Positions 8,517 through 16,950 of a DNA stretch of 64,000 nt are shown piece after piece; position 1 is the first letter of the stretch, and each line of letters starts with the position of its first letter. Both the position numbers and the translations under genes were made by a program. The stretch is from contig OMZY01000001.1 of NCBI GenBank assembly GCA_900315675.1, positions 248,001 through 312,000 on the forward strand. The letters run 5' to 3'. The notes beneath the pieces were generated by a model. The model worked only from the letters and a program-made list of their open reading frames with translations, was not told the DNA's origin and searched no databases. This DNA comes from an uncultured Eubacteriales bacterium (GTDB lineage Bacteria > Bacillota > Clostridia > Christensenellales > Aristaeellaceae).

Positions 8517-9527
8517 TCAGACTGAATCCCGTTCGATCAGACGGGAAGGAAGCAGCACACGCTTGGGAAGGGTTGTATCACCGCGGACACGCGCGGCAAT
8601 AATTCTGGCGGCGGTGATACCCATTTCCACCGCGGGAACATCGATGGTTGTCAGTGGCGGGTTGGCATACTGACTCATCTCAATATTGCTCATACCGATG
8701 ACAGCCACCTGATCGGGAACCCGGATGCCAAGCTGATACAGGGCGCGGAGGGCAGCCATAGCCATCAGGTCACTTGCGGCATAGAAGGCGGTTGGAAGAC
8801 CGTGTTCATGATAGGTTTTTTCTACCAGAGCGATACACTTGCGGTCATCCCAGTCACAATTCAGGACCCATTCCGGTTTCACTTCCAGACCGAGGTCTGC
8901 CATGGTTTCCAGATAACTGCGGTATCGGCGGGAACGCTTCAGCGGTGCGTCACCGACGCTTCCGCCAATGTAGCCGATGGTGCGATGCCCTTTGCTGTAC
9001 AGGTATTCCACAGCCATCTTGCTGACCCGAAGATGATCGTATTCCACGTTGTCAATGGGCATGTGACCTGTATCAATCCCGACAATATGGGGAATCAGGG
9101 AATGAAGCTGTTCAAAAAGCGGTTCGGAAAGAGGACGCATCATGATGAGTCCGGAAAGACCGGCGTTCAGAAGGCGGTTCAGGATCGCCTGGTCCTCCAG
9201 TTCCTGTTCTGTCTGAATGACGGAAACAGTACCGCCGAGACGGGCCAGTTCATCCTCAATCCCGCTGAGGATAGCCAGATAGTACGGATCACTGTATTTC
9301 CCTTTGGTGGTGGCCAGAAGGACACCGACGGAGAAACCGGAAGTATCCTGCTGAGCCGTGTGCGGGCGTTTTTTTACGGGTGCCTGATACCCAAGTTCTG
9401 TGACGGCACGAAGCACCCTTTCCCGTGTTTCATCTGTTGTCTTGTAAATCTGATTATCATTCAGAATACGGGAGACAGTGGCAGGTGAAACATTGGCCAG
9501 CCGGGCTACGTCACGGATGTTCGCCAT
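8517..9527 (-). CDS. LacI-family transcriptional regulator
   Basis: A 336-residue repressor. Residues 1-48 form the LacI helix-turn-helix and hinge (MANIRDVARLANVSPATVSR), followed by a periplasmic-binding-protein-like effector domain. It is divergent from the sugar operon starting at 9810, with 282 bp between them holding both promoters and two related palindromes, so it most likely controls that operon and itself. The ligand is probably a sugar or sugar phosphate from the pathway. The gene ends at its own terminator. Confidence 0.92.
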   Translation of the reverse strand: MANIRDVARLANVSPATVSRILNDNQIYKTTDETRERVLRAVTELGYQAPVKKRPHTAQQDTSGFSVGVLLATTKGKYSDPYYLAILSGIEDELARLGGTVSVIQTEQELEDQAILNRLLNAGLSGLIMMRPLSEPLFEQLHSLIPHIVGIDTGHMPIDNVEYDHLRVSKMAVEYLYSKGHRTIGYIGGSVGDAPLKRSRRYRSYLETMADLGLEVKPEWVLNCDWDDRKCIALVEKTYHEHGLPTAFYAASDLMAMAALRALYQLGIRVPDQVAVIGMSNIEMSQYANPPLTTIDVPAVEMGITAARIIAARVRGDTTLPKRVLLPSRLIERDSV

Positions 9528-9633
9528 ATTGCTTCATCCTTTCTGCCGGGTGGGCAAGACACAATCATAAGACGGTTCATTTTCCGGTGCATTGAAAAGA
9601 AAGACTGTGTTTTTGTCACCGGATCCTGCTCAT

Positions 9634-9662
9634 ATGATATCGGAAGAGCATGAGTGTGTCAA
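9634..9662 (-). promoter_or_regulatory. Promoter of the LacI-type regulator
   Basis: On the complement: TTGACA (9662-9657), 17-nt spacer, TATCAT (9639-9634, 5/6). It lies about 107 nt upstream of the start codon at 9527. A palindrome at 9664-9678 touches its upstream edge. Confidence 0.65.
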
Positions 9663-9663
9663 G

Positions 9664-9678
9664 TTGTTTATGAAACAA
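9664..9678. promoter_or_regulatory. Candidate LacI-type operator 1
   Basis: TTGTTT-ATG-AAACAA is a perfect 6-bp-arm palindrome immediately upstream of the regulator's -35 box. It shares 11 of 13 central bases with the palindrome at 9769-9781, as expected if one protein binds both. Confidence 0.5.
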
Positions 9679-9742
9679 AAATATAAATGTTACACATATA
9701 TAAAATAATGAAATAACGCCTTATCCGGAAGAAAAATAACGG

Positions 9743-9769
9743 TTGACATGCATTGAAACATATGATAAT
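9743..9769 (+). promoter_or_regulatory. Promoter of the NahK sugar operon
   Basis: TTGACA (9743-9748) with GATAAT (9764-9769) at 15 nt, or the weaker TAATGT at 17 nt. Transcription would start near 9776, inside or next to the palindrome at 9769-9781, so repressor binding there would block initiation. Confidence 0.6.
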
Positions 9770-9781
9770 GTTTAGTAAACA
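9769..9781. promoter_or_regulatory. Candidate LacI-type operator 2
   Basis: TGTTTA-G-TAAACA, a perfect palindrome around one central base, overlaps the start region of the sugar-operon promoter. A second overlapping dyad, AAACAT (9756-9761) with ATGTTT (9768-9773), frames the -10 box. Confidence 0.55.
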
Positions 9782-9809
9782 ATAAAGATAGTTTCATCAG
9801 GAGACGGAT

Positions 9810-11072
9810 ATGAAATTTGTATTAATCGGTGCAGGCCAGCGCGGAATGATCTACGCGAAATATGCCCGGGAAATGGGACATGAGATTGCGGCAGTCGCGG
9901 AAACCGATGAGGTAAAGCGGCAGATTGCCGGCGAACAGTTCGGGATACCGGCTGCCTGCTGTTTCCGGAGCGGGGAGGAGCTTCTGGCTCAGCCGAAGCT
10001 CGGTGACGCCGCGATCATTGCCACGATGGACCGGGACCATTTCCGGGAAGCTGTTCCGGCAATGGAAAAAGGATATCATCTGCTGCTGGAGAAACCGATT
10101 TCACCGGATCCGGCAGAAACCCTTATTATAGAAAAAACAGCTGAAATAACGGGCAGACATGTGACCGTCTGCCACGTGCTCCGCTACAGTCCTTTCTTCA
10201 GGGCACTGAAAAAGGCGATCACAGACGGGAAAATCGGTCGGGTTATTACGATTCAGCACAACGAAAACATCGGGAATTTTCACATAGCGCACAGCTTTGT
10301 GAGAGGAAACTGGAGACGGAGCGATCTGGCCAGTCCGCTGGTGATGCAGAAATCCTGTCATGATATGGACCTGCTGGTCTGGCTGGCCGGAAGCCGCTGC
10401 GAGAGCATTGCGTCTTTCGGCGATTTGACTTATTTCAAAGCGGAGAACGCGCCGGAAGGCGCAGCGGAACGATGCAGTGAATGCATGCTGAAGGACAGCT
10501 GCAGGTTCAGTGCCTATCGCTGCTATCTGCCGGTTGCGGGGAACTGGCCGGCTGCTGTGCTGACGGAGGATCAGACGGAAGAGGGACTCCGTGAAGCAAT
10601 CCGTACCGGCCCTTACGGCCGTTGCGTCTATCACTGTGACAATAATGTCTGTGACCATCAGGTGTCCATTATCCGCTTTACAAACGGTGTGACCGCCACC
10701 TTCAATCTGAGCGGATTCACCAACCGGATGATGCGTACGATCAAGATCATGGGCGAGGACGGAGAAATCCGGGCGAACGAAGATGAAAATGTGATTGAGA
10801 TTACCCGCTTTGCCTGCAACGGTATTACACCGGGAGAAACGGAAATAATCCATCCGGAGGAAAGCACTAGCGGACACAGCGGCGGTGACAGCGGAATTGT
10901 CGCGGACTTCCTGGCTATGCTGGAAGGGAAACTGAATGAATCTTCCACGGATATTCATGAATCGGTTGAAAGCCATATGATGGCTTGCGCCGCAGAAGAG
11001 GCACGGCTTACAGACAGCGTTGTGAATATCGCCGATTTCCGCCGGAAGCATGAAAGGAAACCGCAGGCATGA
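9810..11072 (+). CDS. Gfo/Idh/MocA-family sugar oxidoreductase with cysteine cluster
   Basis: A 420-residue NAD(P)-dependent dehydrogenase and first gene of the sugar operon. The Rossmann motif is LIGAGQRG (5-12), the catalytic-lysine motif is EKP (94-96), and the active-site HDMD follows at 184-187. An unusual stretch holds Cys222, Cys225, Cys231 and Cys238 (RCSECMLKDSCRF), and more cysteines follow near 275-285 (CVYHCDNNVC), suggesting a structural metal site. The family oxidises sugars, inositols or glycosides at a ring carbon. The exact substrate is not visible. The next gene overlaps its stop by 4 nt (ATGA). Confidence 0.87.
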   Translation: MKFVLIGAGQRGMIYAKYAREMGHEIAAVAETDEVKRQIAGEQFGIPAACCFRSGEELLAQPKLGDAAIIATMDRDHFREAVPAMEKGYHLLLEKPISPDPAETLIIEKTAEITGRHVTVCHVLRYSPFFRALKKAITDGKIGRVITIQHNENIGNFHIAHSFVRGNWRRSDLASPLVMQKSCHDMDLLVWLAGSRCESIASFGDLTYFKAENAPEGAAERCSECMLKDSCRFSAYRCYLPVAGNWPAAVLTEDQTEEGLREAIRTGPYGRCVYHCDNNVCDHQVSIIRFTNGVTATFNLSGFTNRMMRTIKIMGEDGEIRANEDENVIEITRFACNGITPGETEIIHPEESTSGHSGGDSGIVADFLAMLEGKLNESSTDIHESVESHMMACAAEEARLTDSVVNIADFRRKHERKPQA

Positions 11073-12298
11073 CAAGAGAAAGACTGAATGCCCTGCTGAA
11101 GGTAACGGGTGACCTGATTCCCGAAGCCATGGAGGAACATATCGGGGATCTTGAAAGCGCGGAAACTGAATTGCTGCCCCGTGAAATACTCCTTACCGTG
11201 CTGAAAGACAACAATGTTCCGGAAGACAGACAACAGGCGCTCCTGGAAGCACTGGACGCTGCCAACGCCGTGCCGGAACTGGTTGAACTGGCACATATTA
11301 TGGCGATGGACGCTGTGCGCGGACTGGTTCGCTGCCACGCGGTGGAATTTTATCAGCCAAGGCCGGACTGCCTGAACGGATTTGCCCGGGAAGCATACGC
11401 GTTCCTTTACACACAGCTTTGTGTGCTGGAAGGCCGGAAAGCGCTGCGGACACGGGGTATACCGGAAGAATATGACGCGGACATCCCGGAACGGATGACC
11501 CGGAAACAGCTGAAAAAATATGTGGAGACAGGGGATATCAGCTTTGACGATTATCCCTGGGACATGAACTTTTACTGCTGCCAGATCTTTTTCCTGGATC
11601 GGTTCTACTTTATCCCTTACCGCTGGGGCGGATCGCCGGAAGCCTGGCGGAACCGGGAAACGGGAGAGGTTGTTGCCCTGTGGCATACCGGCACCAAAGT
11701 GCGCAGAGACGGACAGATTGACGGTGTTAACGGAGTCAAGGATCCGGATGCCTTTACCACAGAGTTCATGGAGACAGATGACGCCGTATGGGGAAATCGG
11801 GTCCGGCCGGAGGGACTGATTTCTCCCGAAATTGTCATGCTGGATAAAAAGGTGTGGAAAAAGGCACTGGGTGACGATGATTTCCTGCTGGCCCTGCATA
11901 TTCCGGGCGGTGAAGGCTATACGCCGGAAAGGGTTCGCAGCAGCTGTGAAAAGGCGCTGGCTTTCTATGACCGGTATTATCCGGAATACAATTATCTCGG
12001 ATTCTGGAGCGAAAGCTGGCTGTATGATCCCGGACTCCGGGAGATTGTGAAACCAGACCGGAACATTGTGCGGGTACAGAAGCAGTTTTACTGCTATCCG
12101 GTGGAAGAGGGGGACCGGATGATCCGGCTGGAAGTTCTGGGGGATGAAAACGCAGATCACCGGAAACTGGAGCCGCGGAACAGCCTGGAACGCGGAATGT
12201 TTGCCGTATGGGACCGGGGAGACCGGTTCCATACCACGGGAATGTTCCTGCTGCGGGAGGAAGTACCCCGGATCGGAGAAGATCCTTACGAATCATGA
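11069..12298 (+). CDS. Acyltransferase-like protein (DUF5596/GNAT-like C-terminal type)
   Basis: A 409-residue soluble protein whose start overlaps the oxidoreductase stop in ATGA, so the two are translationally coupled. From memory of the family it resembles clostridial proteins annotated as acyltransferase domain-containing with a GNAT-like C-terminal region. I cannot point to a clear acetyl-CoA motif. Visible landmarks are an acidic N-terminal helical region (about 1-110), an aromatic-rich middle (FDDYPWDMNFYCCQIFFLDR), and a C-terminal segment, YYPEYNYLGFWSESWLYDP. It may acylate the imported sugar, or be a structural partner of the dehydrogenase. Confidence 0.5.
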   Translation: MTRERLNALLKVTGDLIPEAMEEHIGDLESAETELLPREILLTVLKDNNVPEDRQQALLEALDAANAVPELVELAHIMAMDAVRGLVRCHAVEFYQPRPDCLNGFAREAYAFLYTQLCVLEGRKALRTRGIPEEYDADIPERMTRKQLKKYVETGDISFDDYPWDMNFYCCQIFFLDRFYFIPYRWGGSPEAWRNRETGEVVALWHTGTKVRRDGQIDGVNGVKDPDAFTTEFMETDDAVWGNRVRPEGLISPEIVMLDKKVWKKALGDDDFLLALHIPGGEGYTPERVRSSCEKALAFYDRYYPEYNYLGFWSESWLYDPGLREIVKPDRNIVRVQKQFYCYPVEEGDRMIRLEVLGDENADHRKLEPRNSLERGMFAVWDRGDRFHTTGMFLLREEVPRIGEDPYES

Positions 12299-12330
12299 AT
12301 GATGAAAACAGCTGAAAGGAGGAGAGATTC

Positions 12331-13314
12331 ATGCAGAAAGCTCTCACGCCTGTGAAACGCGGTTTTTGCTGGGAAATGAAGCATAACCGCACGCTGTACC
12401 TCATGTGCGTACCTGCACTGCTGCTTCTTCTCGCTTTTGCCTACCTGCCCATGAGCGGCATGTATATGGCGTTCACCAAATATAACGTCGTGGATGGCAT
12501 ATACGGATCTCCCTTTGTCGGTTTGCAGAATTTCACCTATTTCCTGAAAGGAAATCCCTATTTCTGGAACGCGGTGAAGAATACGCTGATCATCAACTTC
12601 TGGGGACTGATTTTCGGGACGATTGTTCCGATCACCATCGCCATTGCGATGAACGAGGTAAAAAACGGACCTTTCAAGAAAATCAGCCAGAGCGCCATGT
12701 TCTTTCCCTACTTCCTGAGCTGGGTGGTTATCGGAGCCATCCTGTATGGATTCCTGACAGCAAATTTCCGGATTGACCGGAAAACAGGTGAACTGATTCT
12801 CACCGGGGCAAACGGTGTGGCAAACCGTCTGCTGATGACTTTCGGGGCCAATCCGGTTCGCTGGTATGCAGAACCGAAATACTGGAAAGTAATTGTCATT
12901 TTCCTGGATGTATGGAAGTGGGCCGGATACAACTCCATTATTTATATGGCAAGAATGGCTCAGTTTGACGGTAGCCTGTATGAAGCAGCTACAATCGACG
13001 GAGCCAACCGGTTCCAGCAGATCCGTTATCTGACGATTCCGATGCTTAAGCGCCAGGTTGTTACATTGACGCTGCTGAGTATCGGCCGGATTTTCTACGG
13101 CGATATGGGTATGATCTGGGGTCTGGTGGGACAGAACGGTACCCTGCTGGATGCCGTATCGGTTATTGATACCTATGTTTATACATCCATGCGTACAATG
13201 GGCTTTGGTTTCAGTACTGCCATCGGAATGTGCCAGAGTGTAATGGGGCTGATTCTTATTCTCCTTGCCAACAGTCTGGCAAAGAAGATCAATGATGGGG
13301 AGGGACTGTTCTGA
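12331..13314 (+). CDS. Sugar ABC transporter permease, LplB type
   Basis: A 327-residue permease with six predicted membrane helices and the cytoplasmic EAA loop YEAATIDGANRFQQIR near residue 217. It pairs with the next gene as a heterodimer of the carbohydrate-uptake-1 (LplB/YtcP) class. The ribosome site GGAGGAG precedes the ATG. No ATPase gene is present in the operon. Importers of this class commonly share one MsmX-type ATPase encoded elsewhere. Confidence 0.92.
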   Translation: MQKALTPVKRGFCWEMKHNRTLYLMCVPALLLLLAFAYLPMSGMYMAFTKYNVVDGIYGSPFVGLQNFTYFLKGNPYFWNAVKNTLIINFWGLIFGTIVPITIAIAMNEVKNGPFKKISQSAMFFPYFLSWVVIGAILYGFLTANFRIDRKTGELILTGANGVANRLLMTFGANPVRWYAEPKYWKVIVIFLDVWKWAGYNSIIYMARMAQFDGSLYEAATIDGANRFQQIRYLTIPMLKRQVVTLTLLSIGRIFYGDMGMIWGLVGQNGTLLDAVSVIDTYVYTSMRTMGFGFSTAIGMCQSVMGLILILLANSLAKKINDGEGLF

Positions 13315-14243
13315 TGAGTATTGCAGCACACAGCAAACACCTCCATTCAAGTCATATCCATCGCAGCGGGTCGGACCGATGGGCAAGAATTCTGGCCTAT
13401 GTGATTGTGGGCCTTTTCGGCCTGATGTGCCTCTATCCGCTGATCCTCACGGTGACAGTCAGCCTGACGCCGGAGGATGTGATCAACAAGGAAGGATACA
13501 GGCTGATTCCCACCAGGTGGACCCTGGATACCTATACCTACATCTTCGCCCACAGCGGTGCCAGAATTGCGAAATCCTACTTTGTCACGATTATCGTTAC
13601 AGTAGTGGGAACTTTCGGATCGATGCTGGTGACCTGCATGATTTCCTATGCTATCAGTCTGAAGGAACTGAAATACCGGAACGTGATTGCCTTTATCTGC
13701 AATTTTACCAGCATATTCTCCGCCGGCCTGATTCCCTGGTATGTGGTGTGTGTGAACTGGTATGGGCTTCGAAACAATATCCTTGCACTGATTCTTCCGA
13801 TGCTGTTCAGTGTCTGGTACATGTTCCTGATGAGATCCTATTTTCAGGATATTAGTGTAAGCCTTTATGATGCGGCCAAAATTGACGGGGCTGGACATAT
13901 GACGATCTTTTTCCGGATTGCCCTGCCGCTGAGCGTCACGGCACTGCTGACCGTAGGTCTGATGTATGCACTGGGATACTGGAATGACTGGTGGCATGCC
14001 CTGATGTTCATTGATGACCGGGACCTGTTCCCGCTGCAGTATTACCTGTATTCCATTATGTCCAATGTGAATGCGGTTTCCAGCGGACGGATACCTTCCG
14101 GTGCGGCAGCCAATATCCGGCTGCCCACGGAAACAGTGAAGATGGCCGTTACGATCATTACCATCGGTCCGATTATTTTCCTGTATCCCTTTATCCAGCG
14201 CTATTTTGTCAAGGGCATAATGACAGGAGCAATTAAAGAATAA
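13314..14243 (+). CDS. Carbohydrate ABC transporter permease, YtcP type
   Basis: A 309-residue partner permease. Its ATG overlaps the preceding stop by one base (TGATG), so translation is coupled. A His-rich N-terminus (HSKHLHSSHIHRSG) precedes the first membrane helix. The EAA loop YDAAKIDGAGHMTIFF begins near residue 184, and six helices are predicted. It forms the channel with the LplB-type permease and is fed by the binding protein at 14327. Confidence 0.92.
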   Translation: MSIAAHSKHLHSSHIHRSGSDRWARILAYVIVGLFGLMCLYPLILTVTVSLTPEDVINKEGYRLIPTRWTLDTYTYIFAHSGARIAKSYFVTIIVTVVGTFGSMLVTCMISYAISLKELKYRNVIAFICNFTSIFSAGLIPWYVVCVNWYGLRNNILALILPMLFSVWYMFLMRSYFQDISVSLYDAAKIDGAGHMTIFFRIALPLSVTALLTVGLMYALGYWNDWWHALMFIDDRDLFPLQYYLYSIMSNVNAVSSGRIPSGAAANIRLPTETVKMAVTIITIGPIIFLYPFIQRYFVKGIMTGAIKE

Positions 14244-14278
14244 AGAGACGATCACTCTCTGCATAAACTTTTTTCAGA

Positions 14279-14305
14279 TTCATAATGCGTTAAGCATATT
14301 ATGAA
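14279..14305 (+). other. Intercistronic stem-loop before the binding-protein gene
   Basis: TTCATAATGC (14279-14288) can pair with GCATATTATGAA (14294-14305), with two unpaired bases. There is no T tract, so it is more likely an mRNA-stabilising or processing element that raises binding-protein expression over the permeases than a terminator. Confidence 0.45.
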
Positions 14306-14326
14306 AAATAGAAGGAGGACAAACAA

Positions 14327-15781
14327 ATGAGGAAACTGTTGGCTGTTGTACTGGCACTGATGATGGTGCTGACCCTGGCTGTGCCGCTGATGGCGCAGGC
14401 AGACGAGCTGGAGGAAATTACCATCCTCTATCCCGGTGAAGAAACGGACGCTTTCTCCAACTTCATCAACGGCGCTTTCGCGCAGAAGGTGAAGGAAGAG
14501 CTGAACATGAAGGTGAATTTCCGGTTCCTGAGCTGGGACGCTTACTGGGACCAGAAAAAGGTTATGCTGGCCGCCAATGAGACCATCGACCTGTACTGGG
14601 ATGGACTGCCGGACCTGCCCACAATGGTGAACAACAAGGAAGCCCAGCCCCTGGACGACCTGATCGCCAAGGTCTGGCCGGAATACATGAAGGATGTCCT
14701 GCCGGAAACCCAGATGAACGGCGGTAAAATCAACGGCGTTCAGTACGGTATTCCTTCCGCTTACGCTCCCTCTTCCGCCATGTTCCAGTTTGTCTGCCTG
14801 CGGCAGGATCTGCTGGAGCAGGTGGGTATGACTGAAGTGAAAGACGCGGAGGACCTGCGGGAATATGCCCTGCGCGTGCAGGAACAGCTGCCCGGCTACA
14901 TGGGCCCCGGAGATATCATCTTCAAGCCCCTGACCCGCAACTTTACTGATGAACAGTACACCTGGCTGTTCCAGGACCTGGTGGTTTTCGGCGAGGAAAG
15001 CCACAAGGCTTACAGCTACGCCCATACCGACGCCTTCAAAAAGGTGGCACAGTTCAACCGGGAAATGTTCCTGGACGGCCTGTATCATGACGAAGTAGCC
15101 ATCAAGTACAACGAGCGTGACAGCCGTGTGCAGACTGGCCTGTACCTGTGGGTGGAAGGTTCCCTGGGCAAGGAACTCGAGATCGGCGGTAAGGTGAAGG
15201 CTGCAGATCCGAATGCTGTGATGAAAAACTACTTGCTCGCGCCTGAAAAACCCCGGTACGTTAATGTTGCCGGCGGTGAAGTGCTGTGCATTCCGTATTC
15301 CGCAAAGAATCCGGAAGGCGCCCTGAAGTTCCTCGCGTGGCTGTGGGGCAGCCAGGACAACTACCTGTTCTGCCTGTACGGTGAGAAGGGCAAAGACTGG
15401 GATCTGGACGAGAACGGCGGACTGAAGCTGATCAGCGAAACCGCGGCAGGCGAAGGATTCTTCTATGAATGGATGTTCCGGAATGCTAATTATCAGGTGT
15501 TTGGCGGAGATGTCTCCCAGGAATATATTGATATGTATCGTCACTGGGATGATGACGCTAAGATTTCCGCAATGATGGGCTTTGCCTTCAACAACAGTGG
15601 ATTTGAGGTCACCGAGAACGCATGCCTGGAAGCCTGGAAGAAGCTGGCACCCATCATGTACGGCTATGTGGACTTCGACGAAAACTATCCGGCGGCGATC
15701 GCGGAACTGGAAGCAGCCGGCATCAATGATTATGTGGATGAAATGAACCGTCAGCTGGACGCGTTTATAGCCTCCAAATAA
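14327..15781 (+). CDS. Sugar ABC transporter substrate-binding protein, LplA type
   Basis: A 484-residue exported binding protein. A signal peptide ends near residue 25 (AQA-D), without a lipobox cysteine. The mature N-terminus (ITILYPGEETDAFSNFI) and the region around YGIPSAYAPSSAMFQF fit family-1 solute-binding proteins of the LplA group, and the C-terminal ~130 residues fit the DUF3502 domain usual there. The AGGAGG ribosome site is very strong and an intercistronic stem-loop precedes it, both consistent with excess over the permeases. The ligand is probably an oligosaccharide. Confidence 0.9.
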   Translation: MRKLLAVVLALMMVLTLAVPLMAQADELEEITILYPGEETDAFSNFINGAFAQKVKEELNMKVNFRFLSWDAYWDQKKVMLAANETIDLYWDGLPDLPTMVNNKEAQPLDDLIAKVWPEYMKDVLPETQMNGGKINGVQYGIPSAYAPSSAMFQFVCLRQDLLEQVGMTEVKDAEDLREYALRVQEQLPGYMGPGDIIFKPLTRNFTDEQYTWLFQDLVVFGEESHKAYSYAHTDAFKKVAQFNREMFLDGLYHDEVAIKYNERDSRVQTGLYLWVEGSLGKELEIGGKVKAADPNAVMKNYLLAPEKPRYVNVAGGEVLCIPYSAKNPEGALKFLAWLWGSQDNYLFCLYGEKGKDWDLDENGGLKLISETAAGEGFFYEWMFRNANYQVFGGDVSQEYIDMYRHWDDDAKISAMMGFAFNNSGFEVTENACLEAWKKLAPIMYGYVDFDENYPAAIAELEAAGINDYVDEMNRQLDAFIASK

Positions 15782-15812
15782 ACTTTGAAAAAAACAAACT
15801 GATCATTATACT

Positions 15813-15846
15813 GCCGGCAGGAGGAGGGTTCCTCCTGCCGGCGTTT
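15813..15846 (+). terminator. Strong intra-operon hairpin after the binding-protein gene
   Basis: GCCGGCAGGAGG (15813-15824) pairs perfectly with CCTCCTGCCGGC (15831-15842) over a 6-nt loop, followed by GTTTT. The T tract is short, so some transcription should continue into the kinase and mutase genes, which have no clear promoter of their own. Confidence 0.75.
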
Positions 15847-15877
15847 TGTGGAAAAGTCCTGAAAGCGGGGAAAAATC

Positions 15878-16936
15878 ATGCGGGAAACGGCGGAACTGTT
15901 CCGCACAGAAGGAACAATCATCAAGTGCATTCCATTCGGCTCCGGCCATATCAACCAGACCTGGCTGGTGATCACCAACCAGCCGCATCTGTATATCCTG
16001 CAAAAGGTCAACACGGATACCTTCCGGGATCCGGAAGGACTGATGAATAATATGCTGATGGTGACAGAACACCTTCGGCAGAAAGATCCGGACCCAAGGC
16101 ATGTGCTGACGCTGGTGAAACTGAAGGACGGACGGGATTTTATTCTGGACGGCCGGAAGGAACTGTGGCGGATGTATGAATACGTGACCGGCGGAGTATG
16201 CCTGGACAGGGCGGAAAAAACGGCGGATTTCCGGAACAGCGGAACCGCTTTCGGCCTGTTTCAGAACAGAATGGCGGATTTTCCCGCGGAAAAGCTGACT
16301 GAAACCATTCCGGGTTTTCACGATACTCCGAGACGCTATCATGCTCTGCATGACGCAATCCGCGAAGACAGAGCCGGACGGGTTCAGAATGCGGAGCCTG
16401 AAATCTGTTTCCTGCTGGAGCGGGAAGCAGGAGCCGGTTTGCTGACACAGATGCAGAAGAGGAAAGAACTGCCTCTGCGCGTTACGCATAACGATACAAA
16501 GCTGAACAATGTCATGCTGGATGAAAAAACACGGGAACCGCTGTGTATCCTGGATCTTGATACAGTTATGCCGGGACTGGCAGCCAATGATTTCGGTGAT
16601 TCCATCCGTTTCGGAGCTTCTACGGCGGCAGAGGATGAAAAAGATCTCCGGAAAGTGCACCTGGACCTGAATCTGTACAAAGCTTACGCGGAAGGATTCC
16701 TGGGCGCCTGCGGGGACAAACTGACGAAGCAGGAAAAGGAAACATTGCCAGACGGCGCGAGGATTATCACACTGGAGAACGCGGTGCGATTCCTGACGGA
16801 TTATCTGAACGGCGATACCTATTATCATATTGAAAGACCGGATCATAATCTGGACCGGACCCGGACCCAGATGGCTCTGGTCAGGGAAATGGAAAAGAAT
16901 GACAGCCTCATCCGAAAAATGATGAGCGCGGTCTGA
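15878..16936 (+). CDS. NahK-type N-acetylhexosamine/hexose 1-kinase
   Basis: A 352-residue kinase of the aminoglycoside-phosphotransferase fold that closely follows the NahK (LnpB) pattern from bifidobacteria. It has a nucleotide-binding start with FGSGHINQTW, the catalytic HNDTKLNN motif with Asp206, ILDLDTVMPG, and the metal-binding DFGDSIRFGAST followed by AEDEKDL. NahK phosphorylates the anomeric hydroxyl of GlcNAc, GalNAc and, more slowly, other hexoses. The phosphohexomutase 15 nt downstream would convert the 1-phosphate to a 6-phosphate. The actual sugar is inferred. A paralogue lies at 19636. Confidence 0.85.
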   Translation: MRETAELFRTEGTIIKCIPFGSGHINQTWLVITNQPHLYILQKVNTDTFRDPEGLMNNMLMVTEHLRQKDPDPRHVLTLVKLKDGRDFILDGRKELWRMYEYVTGGVCLDRAEKTADFRNSGTAFGLFQNRMADFPAEKLTETIPGFHDTPRRYHALHDAIREDRAGRVQNAEPEICFLLEREAGAGLLTQMQKRKELPLRVTHNDTKLNNVMLDEKTREPLCILDLDTVMPGLAANDFGDSIRFGASTAAEDEKDLRKVHLDLNLYKAYAEGFLGACGDKLTKQEKETLPDGARIITLENAVRFLTDYLNGDTYYHIERPDHNLDRTRTQMALVREMEKNDSLIRKMMSAV

Positions 16937-16950
16937 ACGGAGGCAGCAGG

